Shown: positions 18,241 through 30,947, counted from the first letter of the stretch. The stretch is 64,000 bases of DNA from Chondrus crispus (GCF_000350225.1 NW_005178479.1:341819-405818); one strand, 5' to 3'. Notes: generated from the sequence alone by a model not told the origin. Translations and numbers: made by a program.

Positions 18241-19814
18241 TCTCGGCGTAAATAGAAGGATCAATGCACAAAATTAGTTCTATAACGAGCACAGAACTGC
18301 TCATATACATCGCTTCGGATCGCGGGTTTTCTTTATTCCATCGTCATATCATAACGTCCAGATCACTTCCTTACAGCATTGATGTAATGAATCCCCGCCG
18401 CCCGAACTCTCTCTCACATGCGCCCGTTCGTAGCTCAGATAGCTTGCTCGCCTTGTGGTCCGTCGTGCTCCCGTTCCAGACCCCGTTGTTGCTCGGCATC
18501 CCGCCAGCACCCGGCGCGTAGTTCGATGGGCTGCGACCAGCACGAGACCGTGCTGCCCTTTTTCAGCCCCAGGAACTGCACGGCCGCGTCCAGCGACGAA
18601 CCTGAGTCCACGCGCTAGCGCAGCTTTGCGCCTGCCTTCGCCCTTACCGCCGGTGCTGCTGCTGCAACGGGGGAGGCCGCCGTCACGGGGCGTCTGGAGA
18701 GAGATAGTTGCGCCCTCAAAGTTGCCGATTCCCTCGCGTGACGACGCTGTCGACTCGGCCCCCAGCATGTCTTTCGCCTGGAGTGACCTTCGTCGTACAT
18801 CAGTCTGGGGCGACGGCAAGGTAGGTGATGATGCAGTTTGGGGGGGAAGCCATTGCAATTGCAGGGTGCTCCAAACTCCCCCTTCCTACCCCCCTTGCCG
18901 ACAAGAGCAAACGATCGTTTGCTCCCTCTCCGCTGTGAACATTATGCTTCTTTGTTGCAGCGTTACTCTCTCCAGAGCCTCTCTTCCCGTTGCTGACCAG
19001 CGATGTCTGCCCATTCGCTTTTTGGGTCCGTCACCATCTCGTTGTTTTCCGACTTTTCCGCTGGGTTGCAAAACTTGAACGCCAATCACACCAATGCCGC
19101 CTTGACGATTTCAGTTAGCGTGACATGCAGCGCCGAGGGCACGGAATGAGTACATTCGTAGGTTTTTGAAAACAATATTCCCCTCCCTTTTTTATGTCTT
19201 TCATCCCCCGACTTTTCTTAGATCGTAATCTTAGAGACAATCGTTTTTGCGGCGTCCCCTTCTCCTTTCTCTCATATAAAACCGCCTTACATCTCCATCG
19301 GCCTGATCAACCAGCTCATTCTCAATTTGGATTACCATCGCGCTGTGCACGTTTATGCAAAAAGGGTCTCTGCTCAGAATGCTGTGGAAGCTGTCGCGTG
19401 ATTGCAACATTGTGTTCTCAAGGCGCGATGTGCTTCCACGTTCCGAATAAAGCTCAACATGGGGAACCTCTCAGCGAGGGGCTAACCTCGAACGACGTCC
19501 CTTTTCCTATCTCATCGAGATTCCAAGTTCCTGTTCGCACCATCCACCCCAACCCTTTCAGGTGATAGAAGCTGTCGGCTACTGCGCGAAGGATCGACAA
19601 AATATGTCCTCGTCCCACGGAATGAAGGACTGCAATGCTCAACAATTCTGATCCCATTCAGAATAATCGAAGCATCCTCTATTTTCGCGTTTGTGAAACT
19701 TTGGTTGAGTTCTCTTCCACAATATACTTGTCCAAAGGAATCGTCCCGAAGTTTGCGTTACCACTCTACAAGTACCAGTTCTTTAGTCTTTTCTTCAGAA
19801 AGACACCTGAAATT
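18241..19814. other. Intergenic DNA without a recognisable gene
   Basis: Open frames at 18349-19078 on both strands are GC-driven overlaps and match nothing I know. A perfect 20-bp palindrome (GAGCAAACGATCGTTTGCTC) lies at 18905-18924. The rest shows no clear feature. Confidence 0.5.
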
Positions 19815-21044
19815 TTACCGCAGAATCTTGAGGATGCGACCATAATAAACGTCACGACCATCAGTGTGAACGGACTTTTGAAACTCAGCGGCGACGTAGA
19901 AATCTGATCTCACCATTTTCTTACGATGCCATCTGGCGTCACGAGCTCCAATGACCTGGATTCCATCCCCACACGATATTTTCATTCTTCCGAAAGACCA
20001 TATCTCGTCCTCTTCGATGGCCCTTCCAGCCTCCTCAGCATCCACCTCCTCAGATTTCTGAACGAGCTTGATGAGAAGATCACGACTGTTTTTTCGAATG
20101 TGGTACCCATCCTCCAATGATTCTTTGTCCCATGGAGCCAACAGGACAACGTCTTGATTGGCGTTTTGACTGATTTCCATTTCCATATCAAACAGGTCAT
20201 CTTTCTTAGACGCAAAATGGTTCCCGTAGAACAGATTTACCTGTATTGCAGATTTCGCGTTTTCATTCAAGGATTCTGCAGCGAGATTGGTGGCGTGAAG
20301 ACGGCTTTTGATATCACCAATATATCGTTCTACCCAGAACTGACTGTAATATATTAGCGGTCCACACTGCTCTACAGCCCATCCGAGGTGAACCATACTG
20401 TGAATTGTAGACTTGCAGACCCCTACTCGTCTCGGATTTTTCCGATAGTATAAATCCTCATAACCACGCACAAACTCAACGCCGAGCTCTTTCAGGCATT
20501 CTACATCAATTTTGGATAGCGCTGGTCGTCCACAAAGCTCAACGATGACACTTAACGATGACACTTAACGAATGAATGTTCTTCATGTATTTCTTCGGCA
20601 GACGCCCTTCAAAGACGATCAAGGCGTAATTGGTGATGAATTCCAAGCACTCAGCAGCTTTCCAATGCGCCCCGTACTTACAGTTCCTCGGAACATCTGC
20701 AAATACGGAAGCTGATGTTCCGTTCTTTATGGAGTCCATTTCTTTATCGATCATCCTCCGTTGAGTTGATGACAAAACAAATTTTTCTTTGCCGTCAAGA
20801 ATGTCGGATGCAAGATGGATACAATTTCCTTTGAAAATTGAAATAAGATCATGGCAGATTTTCATGAATTTGTGCATGATATCAGGTGGGAACGATATGT
20901 ACGATACAATTGAACGAATTGTGAGCGGCACAGTCCTTTTTTGAGCCCAGAACCACAACATAGTCTCCCCTTTTCGTTCGTTGACAACGGAGAATCATCG
21001 TCAAGATCAAGCAGAACAATCTCAATCTCGTCTTCGGTTCGCAT
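19815..21044 (-). pseudogene. CACTA transposase, C-terminal (DUF4218-like) part, frameshifted
   Basis: Frames at 20862-21044, 20539-20961 and 19815-20564 read in succession as one protein. It includes LDLDDDSPLSTNEKGRLCCG, PPDIMHKFMKICHDLI, and HWKAAECLEFITNYALIVFE followed by SIHSMVHLGWAVEQCGPLIY, the DUF4218-type C-terminal region of tnp2 transposases. One shift lies near a T-run at 20932-20944. Another is a 13-bp tandem duplication at 20541-20566. Confidence 0.65.
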
Positions 21045-21074
21045 AGGGGGATCACTGGGATCGTAAATATCCCT

Positions 21075-22757
21075 TTACTTGGTGGGTTCATCGCATGAAG
21101 AGATTTGAAGACCTTTCTGAGCGTTTGCAGAGCTTGCAATCACCTCGCAGCGAGTTGGAAAGTAGACATGTGAGTGGAATGGAGACCAAACACCCCGGAT
21201 GTTACAGTACCGGCAGGGCACCTTGCTGTTGTGGCCTTTCAGACCTGCCATTTTAGTTACAGCATGCTTGTCTCCAGTGCAGAAAATGACTTGCACTCGA
21301 ACTCGTCTCTCTATGCCGTCGAAGAATCGCATCATTGAACCACCGCTCTCGTTTATGCGATCGACTTCCTCTTTGAGAGGTGTGAACCAAGTATGTATCT
21401 GCTTTGGTTCTGACGGACCTTGAACAAAACCCAGCGGTATTGTGTTCTTCATGATGAATCGCTTACTGGGAGGTAGATTATGGTTCAGTGCTACAATCGG
21501 CCAACAGCTGTACTGTCCTTTTTGATAAGGCGCAAAACCGTCACAACTCGGAGCAATAAAGACATCGTATTTCGAAGCCTCGATTCCCCCGTTCTTCTGA
21601 AGAATTCTCGTAAAAAGAGAGCCGTCAAAAACATCTTCGTAGTATAGACCATTTTTTCCAGTTTCCCTACGAACAACAGATTCATTTGACTGAGTTTGAT
21701 AATATTCAAACAATGTTCTGCAACTATTTTCTTCAGCAACCCAGACACGCAGTCTCCGCTCTAGAGGAAGATATTGGAAAGTAATGAAATCCGGTTCTCT
21801 GGATGACACGCAGATCTCACAACGCAACCCGCTGGCCACCATGCTCTCGCACTGTAGGATATTTGATTCTTTCTCTAGCAGTCTGTGACCTCGGCATGAA
21901 ATGTACCGAATGGGGTAGAACTGCGTGTACTTTTGGAGGTTACGTCGTATTTGCGTTGCCTTAAAGGGTGCTCTGAGGAGCCGCAATATTGCCTTCATGA
22001 CGGTCAACTTGACACCGAATCGCATAATTAGTTCAATCCACTTACGCTCGAGCCCCATCCATTCACGAAATCTTACTTCAGCATCGGCATGAATACCAAC
22101 ATTAACATTTCCAAAATGCCCTTCCTCGCCCTCTTCTTCATACACACAATATTCGTCTGAATCTTCTTCTCCGTGGCAGTCGTATTCACTGACAGATTGA
22201 AATTCGTCGCTTTCTGAGGGGGTGTTGTCGAAATCCAGAGGTTGCATGTCGCTGTCAATACCCTCCCCATCTTCCTCGAACGTCGATAATGACTTTGAAA
22301 CGGCCCGTTGGTGGCCTCGAGAAACATGCGATCTATCAAGCTCCTCGTTTTCTGTGTTGGGGGCAATAGTATGGTTGGTAAAATTTGGATCAGGCCACGG
22401 AAGCCTGTAAGATGAGGACCCAACCAATCGTTCTGTGCTGGAAAGATTCATGAACTCTTTGAACTGCTCGGCTGCATCTCGTTCATAGTGGCGAGGCCCT
22501 CTCGGGAGATTAACGAGATTTAATAATGCCCTTCTCTGATTTGCGCGGTTCCGGTGTGCCTTCATGGTAGATTCTGAAACAGGCTTTCCGGGTGTTGTAA
22601 TTCTACGACCACATGCTGATATGCATGACACACGACGACAGGTATGACACGTGTGAAATCGAAAACACTCGGCGTGACGAGCTGAGCAAGTTTCATTTTC
22701 AACGTGTACACGTGTGATTTCTGTACACGGTTGCACTCTACAGTACTTCAGGACCAC
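21075..22757 (-). pseudogene. CACTA tnp2-like transposase, N-terminal and central part
   Basis: The 560-residue frame starts with a Cys/His-rich region (CSARHAECFRFHTCHTCRR). An acidic linker follows at about residues 165-215. The conserved tnp2-type core comes next: YDVFIAPSCDGFAPYQKGQY, SCWPIVALNHNLPPSKRF, then HAVTKMAGLKGHNSKVPCRY and C. In this family the block is a transposase of RNase H-like fold. The frame stops at 21075, but related sequence resumes downstream in other frames, so this is a broken gene. Alternatively the first ORF could be a shortened but expressed protein. Confidence 0.65.
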
Positions 22758-23300
22758 GTTTGGTTTTCAACGTGTACACGTGTGAAATATGTACACGGTT
22801 GCGGTGTACTGTACAATCTGAGCATGTTTCATTTTCTCCGCCCGACACGTGTATGACCTGGACACATGTCCTCATTACACTGTCGGACGCGTACAGTACG
22901 CCTGCAGTCTTACAGACAAAGTGTAGAACCTTGGTGGCGGGTGCCTGGCACGTGCCAAAGGTTTACAGCGTCCATGGAGTGCAGCACGGGTACAGCAGGA
23001 CACAAAGATACCGTTGCGCGAGTTTTGAATTCGTAAGGCAAAATGTGCACTGTTGTAATTGACAGTGGACAGGACCTCACGAGAGATTCAGATTCATAAG
23101 GCAACGTGTGCGCTGTAAACAGTCCTTGCAGGATTGATTTGAATTCGTAAGGCAACGTGTGAGCTGTAAACGTGCCTTACGAATTTGTGCCACGCTGGAT
23201 TTGGAATAGTAAGGGAATTTGTGCTTTGCTGTGCTTTGTTGTACTGCCTTACTAATTTCTCCGTCATGACAGTGGTAATTCGTAAGGCGGTTTTCTGTTC
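22690..23300. repeat. Subterminal repeat cluster of the CACTA element
   Basis: Motif TTCGTAAGGCAA(C/A)(G/A)TGTG occurs as direct copies near 23028, 23090, 23145 and 23278, and inverted near 23173 and 23245. A second motif, CAACGTGTACACGTGTGA, occurs at 22700 and 22768. Short repeats in both orientations near the end of a CACTA element are usually transposase-binding sites. Confidence 0.6.
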
Positions 23301-24122
23301 TGTTTGTTGGGCCATCGCCAGTTTGGCTGAGTAGCAAGACGGGCACATGTGTTAGAGCCAATACATTTGTAGTATGTGTGTCGTAGTGTTTGGTAGTAGA
23401 GTTCTAGAAGATTGCAGAAGTGTATAAGTAGTGCCAGAAGTTGGCGACTCAAAGTAAATCGGTACCCAATCCTTCAACTTCACCTCATCAACCGTCCTTC
23501 GATTTCCCTTTGCCCCGCTGACCTTCCAGTACCGGGTACAGTGCACGCACATCTGTAGTGGGCTAGGCATATGAATCTCTTCGGCCGAGAACTCATGTCA
23601 ATCTGGATTTGTAGAAGCGAATCGAGTCAGACTGATTTTGAGGATCAATGTAGAGATCTGAAACGCTTGCAGAACATCTATCGCAATAAAATGCGAGTTA
23701 CATTGTACATACCATACCTGGTGAGTCTCAGTGAGTGTTTATCTGCCTGTGGCTGCGCGGGAAAAGGAGCCGAAACGAAAAAGAAGCCACTTTCTCTTCG
23801 AAATTGTGATGGAGGTGGTCAGTGTATACGACGAGCGAAATAGGTCCTCCTGTTTGGAGAGTTTTAGCTAGCACTGTAGTACAACGGCGCGAAGGCAATC
23901 GCACCACCGCTGCCGCCCCGGGATACAGTACGATGGGCTGTAAGCGCGAGAAGAACTGTATGGAGTTATATTTACAGCACACGGCCGATGCGGAGTACAG
24001 TGGTAAACCGTTGGTTACACGTGTAGGATCCGAACGGTAAGTAATTAGTAATTAATGGCACGAATTAGCCAATTTAGCACAGTAGCTGGTATACAGTAAG
24101 TAACAGCTACTGTAGCGAGACA

Positions 24123-24447
24123 TGTGGCCTGGCGTCCCACTTAGGGGTTAAGACCGGGGGCACCTGCCCCGTTCCAGTAAACGGGAGGCAGACTCGCCTC
24201 CCCTCCCTTTACGGCTAATTGCTATCCCCTTCTGGTTTCCCTTTTAGTCTCAGGCTTCTAACCCGTGACCGGCCGTCCGGATCTAACACTACCGACCGGC
24301 TGCACGTCACCGGCCAGGTGAGCCTTCCCTCTTTTCGAGTCCATCCGTACGGTCTGCGTTCGCGCGTGGGTTAACCAGCGACGCGCGCTCCCTTACCTCT
24401 AACCCCCCTCCTTTCCGAGTGGTCGGGACGAAGGTAGTTATACCACA
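24123..24447. repeat. Possible solo LTR
   Basis: A compact GC-rich block begins TGTGGCCT and ends TAGTTATACCACA. The ends TGTGG/CCACA are inverted repeats, and the last bases resemble the chromovirus LTR end (TAGTTATACTACA). It includes short GC inverted arms (CGGGGGCACCTGCCCCG). Flanking 5-mers do not match, and no internal element region adjoins it. It may be a diverged relative's solo LTR. Confidence 0.4.
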
Positions 24448-26420
24448 AGTACCACACTCACTTGTATTCCGTTAGCGTTCTTTCAGCTTCACGTAGCGCA
24501 ATGAACCATTCCGTCCAAACGCTTCGCCAGTTTCTCAAACCGGCAGGGTTTTTCCGAATGACCCTAATGCTGTTTGCTCTCCCCTCATCCCAGAATCCAT
24601 CGCGAAACGGTCGTGCACAAAAAGTGACAGCTGCAGTCAGTCAGAAAGAAAAGGCCAAGACAATCGTAATTATTACAACACGATCAAGGAGGTTGGAAGA
24701 TATGTCAAGAGTCACAACGAGGCAAACGCCCTGAATCCGAGTAATCAATATCGGTGGTATGATTCCCATCTCGTCGAACACGAGATTTCGGAAACATTGA
24801 TGCGAGTCGTCCATGACAAAGCTGTTTCAAGTATTGGTGACTGTATGTGAAGATGACTTTTGACAAAGAGGGAGCTATTTCAGTACCACGAGATATATTT
24901 GACTCACCGGACCATTTTGTCGCGGATCAGGATGACAACTCTCTCGCAAATGATTTGCGTACGAGAAAGAAACAACCGCAGTTACCGAGCCACGCTGCTA
25001 CCGGTTTCAGTGCATACACAGTACGAGAGACGTCCGCAAAGATCGCTCCGGCATCTCCGGCTGTATCCGAAAGGATGGACGCAAATAACCACGAATCCAG
25101 TCAAATTCGTTCGACACACGTACGCAAAGGAACTCGAGGAACAATCCGTCCGGCTGCGAAGGTTAGAGAAAATCCACTATGTCACCCGAACATTTTGGGA
25201 GCTCAAAAAGATAGTTCTCATAAGTCCAACCTGAGTCGTTTGCAACGGGCACATACATACAGAGGCAAAACGACAATAGCAGGTGTCCGCCAAGAGCGAA
25301 ATGGCGTACGATGTAGGACTGGGGACTGCGCCAAAAAGCAGATAATGTCAAATGCAAACCCTCGTCAACACAACCTGTGATCGCCAAGGACAAGAAGACG
25401 AATCCTGCAGTCAGTGAATCTTCGGATTACTCCGGGGAAGGAGGGAAAAGAAGAGGAAATTATTTCCAGCTCAGATGAGATTGATAAACAAATTGAGGAG
25501 CTCAGAAAGATGGAACAAGAACGGCGTGCTGCCAAAAAGAGGCACGTCAAGAAACTGAAGATACTTTTGAACTCCGATGAGAAATTAAGAACCAAGCGTC
25601 GTAGAACAACCCTCTCCGAGGTTGCAGAAGGGAGCGAGGATATTTAGTACAAGTACAGTGAGACCATGTGTGAGACGCTTCACGCATGTCGAATAAATCG
25701 ATGCGCACATGATTCTTGTGGTTAGATAAATGAATTCGCTTCTGGTTTCTTGATGGTGAGCTTACCATTCAACGGTACTCTGCGCAGTGGCGAGTGCGGA
25801 AACGAAGTGTATCAAAATGGTCGCGATCGCCGCCAAGAAGGCGTGCAGCTTGGCAACGCGATGTCGCAAAAGAGCTGCACCTCGGTGCGCGCTGCATCTA
25901 GAAGCCGGTAAGCCAGGGCACGAGATTCAATGGCAAACTCACAGCCGGGCGTGGGGACGACGCTCGATGGCTCATTGTTATTGCGTCAAGACCTTCAGGT
26001 TGCCATTACGATGGTGGGAAGACGTGTACGGGGTGTACACAGGCGGGCGCCTTGGCTAATGCCGCTTCAGCGCCTTCCAGTGGGGCGTCCTCCAGTGCGG
26101 CCGCTGAGCGTGTCCAGGGCCGCAGCGCAGCTGCATCATGGTGGCGCAGTATCGGATATGGTGTGCGCGAGAGGCGGGATTGTCTGTTACAAAATGGGGC
26201 GCGCGCGTGGCCATTGGGCACGGTCGGGGACGGCAATCCTGGTGTGCGCTTCTTTGCCTGTGGCACAGACGAAGCGGAGGGGTGGGGTTACACGGTGTGG
26301 CGGCCAACAGATGCGCGAGATCTGGCGCTTGTTGGTAACACGCCGGTGACGAGGCGCGTGGGGGCTCCTTTGTCCGGCGAAACTGCAGCGCAGTACGCAG
26401 CGGAGAGGCGCCGAGCGATG
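24448..26420 (+). other. Region with unrecognised ORF remnants
   Basis: Plus-strand frames at 24462-24734, 24847-25380 (177 codons), 25414-25647 and 25787-26441 change frame repeatedly. The 24847-25647 part is Lys/Arg/Glu-rich, and 25787-26441 is Ala/Arg-rich. I recognise no domain. They may be remains of an unidentified element or gene next to the LTR at 26421. Confidence 0.3.
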
Positions 26421-26670
26421 TGTAAACCTGGGACGCGTTGATGTTTCAGTGGGAATGATGCCCCCTTTACTCCCAGTCGTCTTTGTCAGCTTAAGTAACG
26501 GTTCTAATTAGCTTTCTATCCAAATGCACTCTCCTGTATTGGAGAGTGTATCTATAAAATTCAAAGCGCAAATATCTTCGTCAGGGGGTTGACAGCTTTC
26601 ATGTGTATTCGATCCCGAGTCTGACCTCTGCACTATCCATAGAGCCTTATATGGGTTATGGGCGTCTACA
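26421..26670 (-). repeat. 3' LTR of the 26-37 kb element
   Basis: Matches 36496-36745 at about 96% by eye, including the internal short repeat CTCTCC-TGTATTGGAGAG. Ends TGTA and TACA. Confidence 0.8.
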
Positions 26671-26714
26671 CAGCCCCTATGCGGCGGAGCTCGGTGACCG
26701 GCGCATTGTGATTC

Positions 26715-28286
26715 TTATGCTATCTGCAGTGTTTCCAAGGCTTGCACTGCAATCCTCTTCCTTGAAGAACGCAAAAATTCTTCTACACGATCGGGGATAT
26801 CCTCGTGCAGCTCTCTTAGGGGCTGCCAAGTCCAGTCACACTTGTCACGGAGCCGCAAGCACTGAACTTGTATGTATGTTTCCTGGCCCTTCCTGCTTAT
26901 GTTAAGTAGATTTTCGACAATGTCGAACCGCGTCTCCAAGTGCTCTGCTTGTTTCTTGAGCTTGTCGGATATATCTTTCACAATCAAGGAACTTCGATAA
27001 CGCACCATTCGTGTTGCGTGTACGCATTCAACATTATTGTCGGTTAGTCCCGTGACTTCGTAAACCAAGTCACCCAGAAGTCGAGTGACTCGGCATGGTC
27101 CTAGCCATCTAAATACAAGCTTGTGACCCTTGTTTTGAGCTCGGCGAATCAAAACATAGTCCCCTAGTTCAAAGCATGGCCTGATAATATTCGTCTTTTT
27201 GTTGTGTTGAGCAATGTGTTTCATGCGGTTAGCCGTGACGCGGTTCGATACATCTTTGTGTACCAAATCAAGAGACTTCTGCAGTTCCTGTATTTTAATT
27301 ATTTGTCGAGGGCGCAGTGCTGAAATGGAACGTTGTTGCCTTGGCTTTTCCGTTCTTGAAATCTTCAACTGTGTTCGAGTGGGGCGTAGCCCTGACATGA
27401 CCTCAAGTGGAGTGCGGCATTTCCCATCGTTGCGTTTGCCCAATCTGGGCAGGGGTGATTCGTTGAGCGCGGTCACTACAACGTCCAAGACAAGAGGCCA
27501 ATCCTGTGGTCCGTGTTTTAGCTATGAAAGTAAGGCACTAACCGCTGCGCGAACGTGCCTTATAGCGTTTTTGACTATGCCATTTATCCAGGGGGAGTAC
27601 GCGACAGTGAATGTGTGCTTAATTCGATGATGCGTAGCCAGATCCTCCATAACACGGTTCTTAAAGTGCGATCCCTGGTCAGAAACCCAAACATTCATTG
27701 CCGTGAAAGTTCGAATCCAGCGAGCCATTATGAGAGCAGTCGTGCTTGAGTCTGCCCGAGCGCACGCAGTCAGCCATCTGTAGAAGGACAAATCTTCTTG
27801 CATAACCAGAACATACTGTAGATTGTCCAGCCCAGGCCCCATGTAGAGGTAGTCAAAGTGCACCATTTCGTTTGGGGTATTGGCGTGTGTCGTCATTGAT
27901 AGAGGACGAGGAATCTTGTGGCCCGTCATGGAAAGCAAGCAATGCAAGCATGAGTTGACGAATTCTAAACAGTCTTTTCCGATGTGTTTCCAAACGAACT
28001 GTACCTTAACAAGACTGGCTGTGGAGTGCGATCCGCGATGCCCCGCGTTGCCGCAATGACCAGCTACCAGGATTTTTATTTGTAATGCTGAGTCAGCATC
28101 TGGAACCCAGATCCTCCCGTCAAGCTTGTAAATTCCGGAAGCGTCCAAAAGTGCATGAGCCGGTCGGGAACTTCGGTGTTCTTTTTGGGAATCCTTGATC
28201 AACTTGTCTGTCGGCTGCTCGAAATCAGGGTCCTCGGGTGACGGCAAGATATCTAGTGTTGCCAAAGCCTCAGTTATGCGCCGCAC
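26715..28286 (-). pseudogene. Integrase and C-terminal chromo-like region, broken
   Basis: The core has D (MVHFDYLYMG) and D (VWVSDQGSHF). The position expected for the catalytic Glu is Lys (PWINGIVKNAIRH, where relatives have VE). A stop at 27522 interrupts the frame. It continues in the same frame into the C-terminal domain (YVLIRRAQNKGHKLVFRWLG) and a chromo-like tail ending near 26715 (CDWTWQPLRELHEDIPD). The Lys change and the stop both disable it. Confidence 0.75.
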
Positions 28287-28327
28287 CTGTCCCCGCTTTC
28301 CGCGGTAGCCCTTGTACTAGCGTGTCA

Positions 28328-28960
28328 TCATATCCGCCATGATATTTTGTTCCCCTGAGATGTGCTCGATTGTGTACATGAAGCGCGATAAGAACAGAGC
28401 CCAGCGTTGTACCTTATTAATAATATGGCGTCCAGAATGGGAACCACTGATGTTGGATGAAAAATGAAAAGAAGGTTGCGATGGTCCGTAAATACACGCG
28501 TGTCCTGTTCTGCGGCAAATATATAGTCCATTTTTTCAAAAGATTTGAAAACTGCGAACGCTTCCTTCTCGAATGTGCTCCAATTTTGCTGCCTCTCCGA
28601 AAACGCAGCGCCCAGGAATGCCAAAGGTTGATGCTTCTGGTCCTCCATTCCCTTGCGGAGGGCATCTCAATCACACTGCGTAATTGCGGCGGACCAGTGT
28701 CTGTCCGAGGCGTCAGTGTACAGGCAGAGTGCCCTGCCTTCGTCACGATGAGCCAGTTTGAAGGCGTTGCACCAATGTTCTTTCAGATCTGCATACGATT
28801 CTTCGTGTGTTTGATTCCACTCCAATTCTGACAATCGAATTCTCTTAATCGACTTTGTCGTGCAATTGCCTGAATGCTCATATGCTTTCTCTAACAATTC
28901 TCGTAGCGGCGAGACCCGTGCTGTAAAATCTAGAATGTAGTTGGACATCATTGCATGCAA
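28328..28960 (-). pseudogene. RNase H region, broken
   Basis: One frame carries LYTDASDRHWSAAITQC (28667-28960) and, after a gap, LAFLGAAFSERQQNW with STFEKEAFAVFKSFEK and VFTDHRNLLFIFHP (28328-28648). These are RNase H features of Ty3-like pol. It lies in a different frame from the RT and is stopped at 28667. Confidence 0.65.
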
Positions 28961-30246
28961 TTATTGAACTGCGACTGCTTGGATGCAAAGATCGGTCGGT
29001 CTGCGGTGAGCAAGCCGCTAAGGCGGGCAGGGTCGCACCTGACTCCTTCGCTGTCGATCAACCGCCCACACCATCGAATAAAATCGGTAAACAAGACACT
29101 CTTCACCACAGATACCTTCAGTCTTCTTTCTCGGCAGATTCGCAAAAACGCCTTCAAAACGGCCAACAGGCCATCCTCCGATATCGCATGGACTAAGAAA
29201 TCATCCAGCCAGCACAAGATTGACTCTCTTATCTCCGTGAAACAGGGTTCCACCCTGGATTGAAAATTCGCTACCGCATTATGTACTCCTTGTAGAGACC
29301 TAGTTAATCAACTAGTCGACTGGTACACGCCCTTGGGTGTAATAAAACTTTGAATGTGCTGCGTTTCTTCGCTAACTGGCATTTGCCAGTAACCACTGCA
29401 AAAGTCAATGCTGGCATAACACGTACTTCCCGATACATCTGCGAGCTCTGATTCCACATGCAGCATTGGCCATGTAATTGGCACTGTGTTCTCGTTGACG
29501 TGGCGGAGATCAAAAGTAATGCGATATTTTGCTGGGGGTGGTTTCGGAACCACAACAGGCGCAGCCGCCCACGTGGCATTCGTGTTGATTTTCACGAAGC
29601 CGTATTCTTCCAGCCTTTCAACATATTTGTTGATAAAGCTCCTCTGTTCTGCAGTGAATCTCCTTGGCTTGGACCTGAACGGCTCGGCGCCGTCCCTCAG
29701 CTTCAACTTCATAGGCTCTACTTTCGCCGGGGGGTCAGGCCCTAGGCGGATCCGAAGCGTGTCTCCAAACTCAGAAAGCAAATCATGTAGCTTGGTGGCT
29801 CCAGAATCGGATATTCCTTTTTGCACAGCCTTGTTGACTGCGACCTGAACTGCCTCTCGCAACTCTTTCTCCAAGTCAATTCCTAGATCTAACCAATCAT
29901 CCTTGTACTCCGCTTCTACTTCATCGTAATTCCCTCGGTCAGAATGGTACAGACCCGAACCATTTCGTCCCGGTTGTTGCTTGCCCAATAATTCTCGTCC
30001 AGATTGTGCCCTGGTTTGCAATGGGTTTTCCGGGGGAAATAATCCCGAAGCAAGTAGCCTGGCCACAGTACCAGTCTCGTAATCATCGCCTGGTAGAAGT
30101 GTCTTTGCCTCTACAATTCCGTTGAAGCGATCAACCGCCGCTTCGAGGACATGTTTTACATCCAAACCCAATGCCTCGAGTGTTGGACGTCCAATGAGTG
30201 GTTCCGATATGTCTTGAGGAGTGACTGACCATGGCATGTTCTGCAC
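28948..30246 (-). pseudogene. Reverse transcriptase, broken
   Basis: One frame with stops between 29254 and 29308 carries RT blocks: RFTAEQRSFINKYVERLEEY, AAPVVVPKPPPAKYRITFDL, YASIDFCSGYWQMPV and the active site CWLDDFLVHA. The variant LDD-F differs from the usual Y-x-DD. Upstream it continues into the protease region. Confidence 0.75.
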
Positions 30247-30705
30247 GGGTCAGTGATTTTGCGTGCCTGATCTGCATCTCTGTGGATGCAATAACTTTGC
30301 GGTCACATTCGATGAAGACCTCGGTACCTTCTTTGGATATCAAAGCTGCCATAGCATATTTCTTTGTAGGTTCAAACTTTTGTATAGTAATATCAGCGTT
30401 CGCATCAATTAATTGGACCAGAGTTTTCTCTGACATTAGGTTTATGTCTGAGCCGATATCAGTGCACATCACCGATGGCACCTTACTCGCAAATGTTCCT
30501 ACAATTCGGGTACTGTCAGCCGCGCTTTCTTCACAGCAGACTTTTCGGGCTGCCTTTGGGCGTCCGTCAAAAAATTCCTTCAGCAGTTTTTTTGCCAACT
30601 CTTTTGAGGTGTTGGGGCAGTGCTTAATCTTGTGCTTGCCAAGGCAAGATGGGTTTAGACAATCTGGTTCCAGTTTGTCTCCCCCAGGTCCCCTTCTTTC
30701 GACGT
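30131..30705 (-). pseudogene. Gag zinc knuckle and aspartic protease remnant
   Basis: Reading down from the nested element, a C-x4-C-x3-H-x4-C knuckle (CLNPSCLGKHKIKHC) is followed by a protease-like site VMCTDIGSDINLMSE (DIGSD in place of DSG/DTG). The frame starts abruptly at the nested LTR, where the rest of gag is split off to 35628. Confidence 0.6.
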
Positions 30706-30709
30706 GTCC

Positions 30710-30947
30710 TGAAACAAAGCCTCGTTTACTCCAAAGATCGATGCCCCCGTACCTGAGCCTCCTCCAATCCAGCACTGAAATACCCTCTCGCCTTCCAGCC
30801 CCTCTGTCTCCGAACGGAGGGGTGAAGTCGGCCCGACAAGGCCGACAACCGAAAACCAAATAAAACTACGAGGTGTCTTCGCGGCAACCTAAGACCTAAT
30901 AAAACTACGTGGGTGTCTTCGGTAACGCGCTTCATCCCATCGTTTCA
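30710..30947 (-). repeat. 3' LTR of the nested element
   Basis: 238 bp, TGAAAC...GTTTCA, about 96% identical to 35390-35627. A minus-strand purine tract at 30948-30967 (GGGGGGGAGGTAGGAAGGA) adjoins it. Confidence 0.92.

Larger units (their letters stand above)
19815..23388 (-). mobile_element. Decayed CACTA (En/Spm)-type transposon
   Basis: A minus-strand tnp2-type transposase region (19815-22757) is preceded on its 5' side by about 650 bp of short repeats typical of CACTA subterminal regions. The right end may be the TAGTG at 23384-23388 (complement of CACTA). I could not find a matching CACTA end on the left, so the limits are provisional. Confidence 0.55.

Noticed and set aside
18418-18500. 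tRNA-like text TAGCTCAGATAG
   Set aside because: There is no T-loop motif, anticodon arm or acceptor pairing at the right distance.
22690-23300. Repeat cluster considered as a CRISPR array
   Set aside because: Repeats occur in both orientations, vary in length and have uneven spacing in a eukaryotic transposon. It fits CACTA subterminal repeats.
25787-26441. Two Ala/Arg-rich frames considered as a host gene
   Set aside because: Frames overlap, no domain is recognised, and they abut an LTR. Support is too weak for a gene call.
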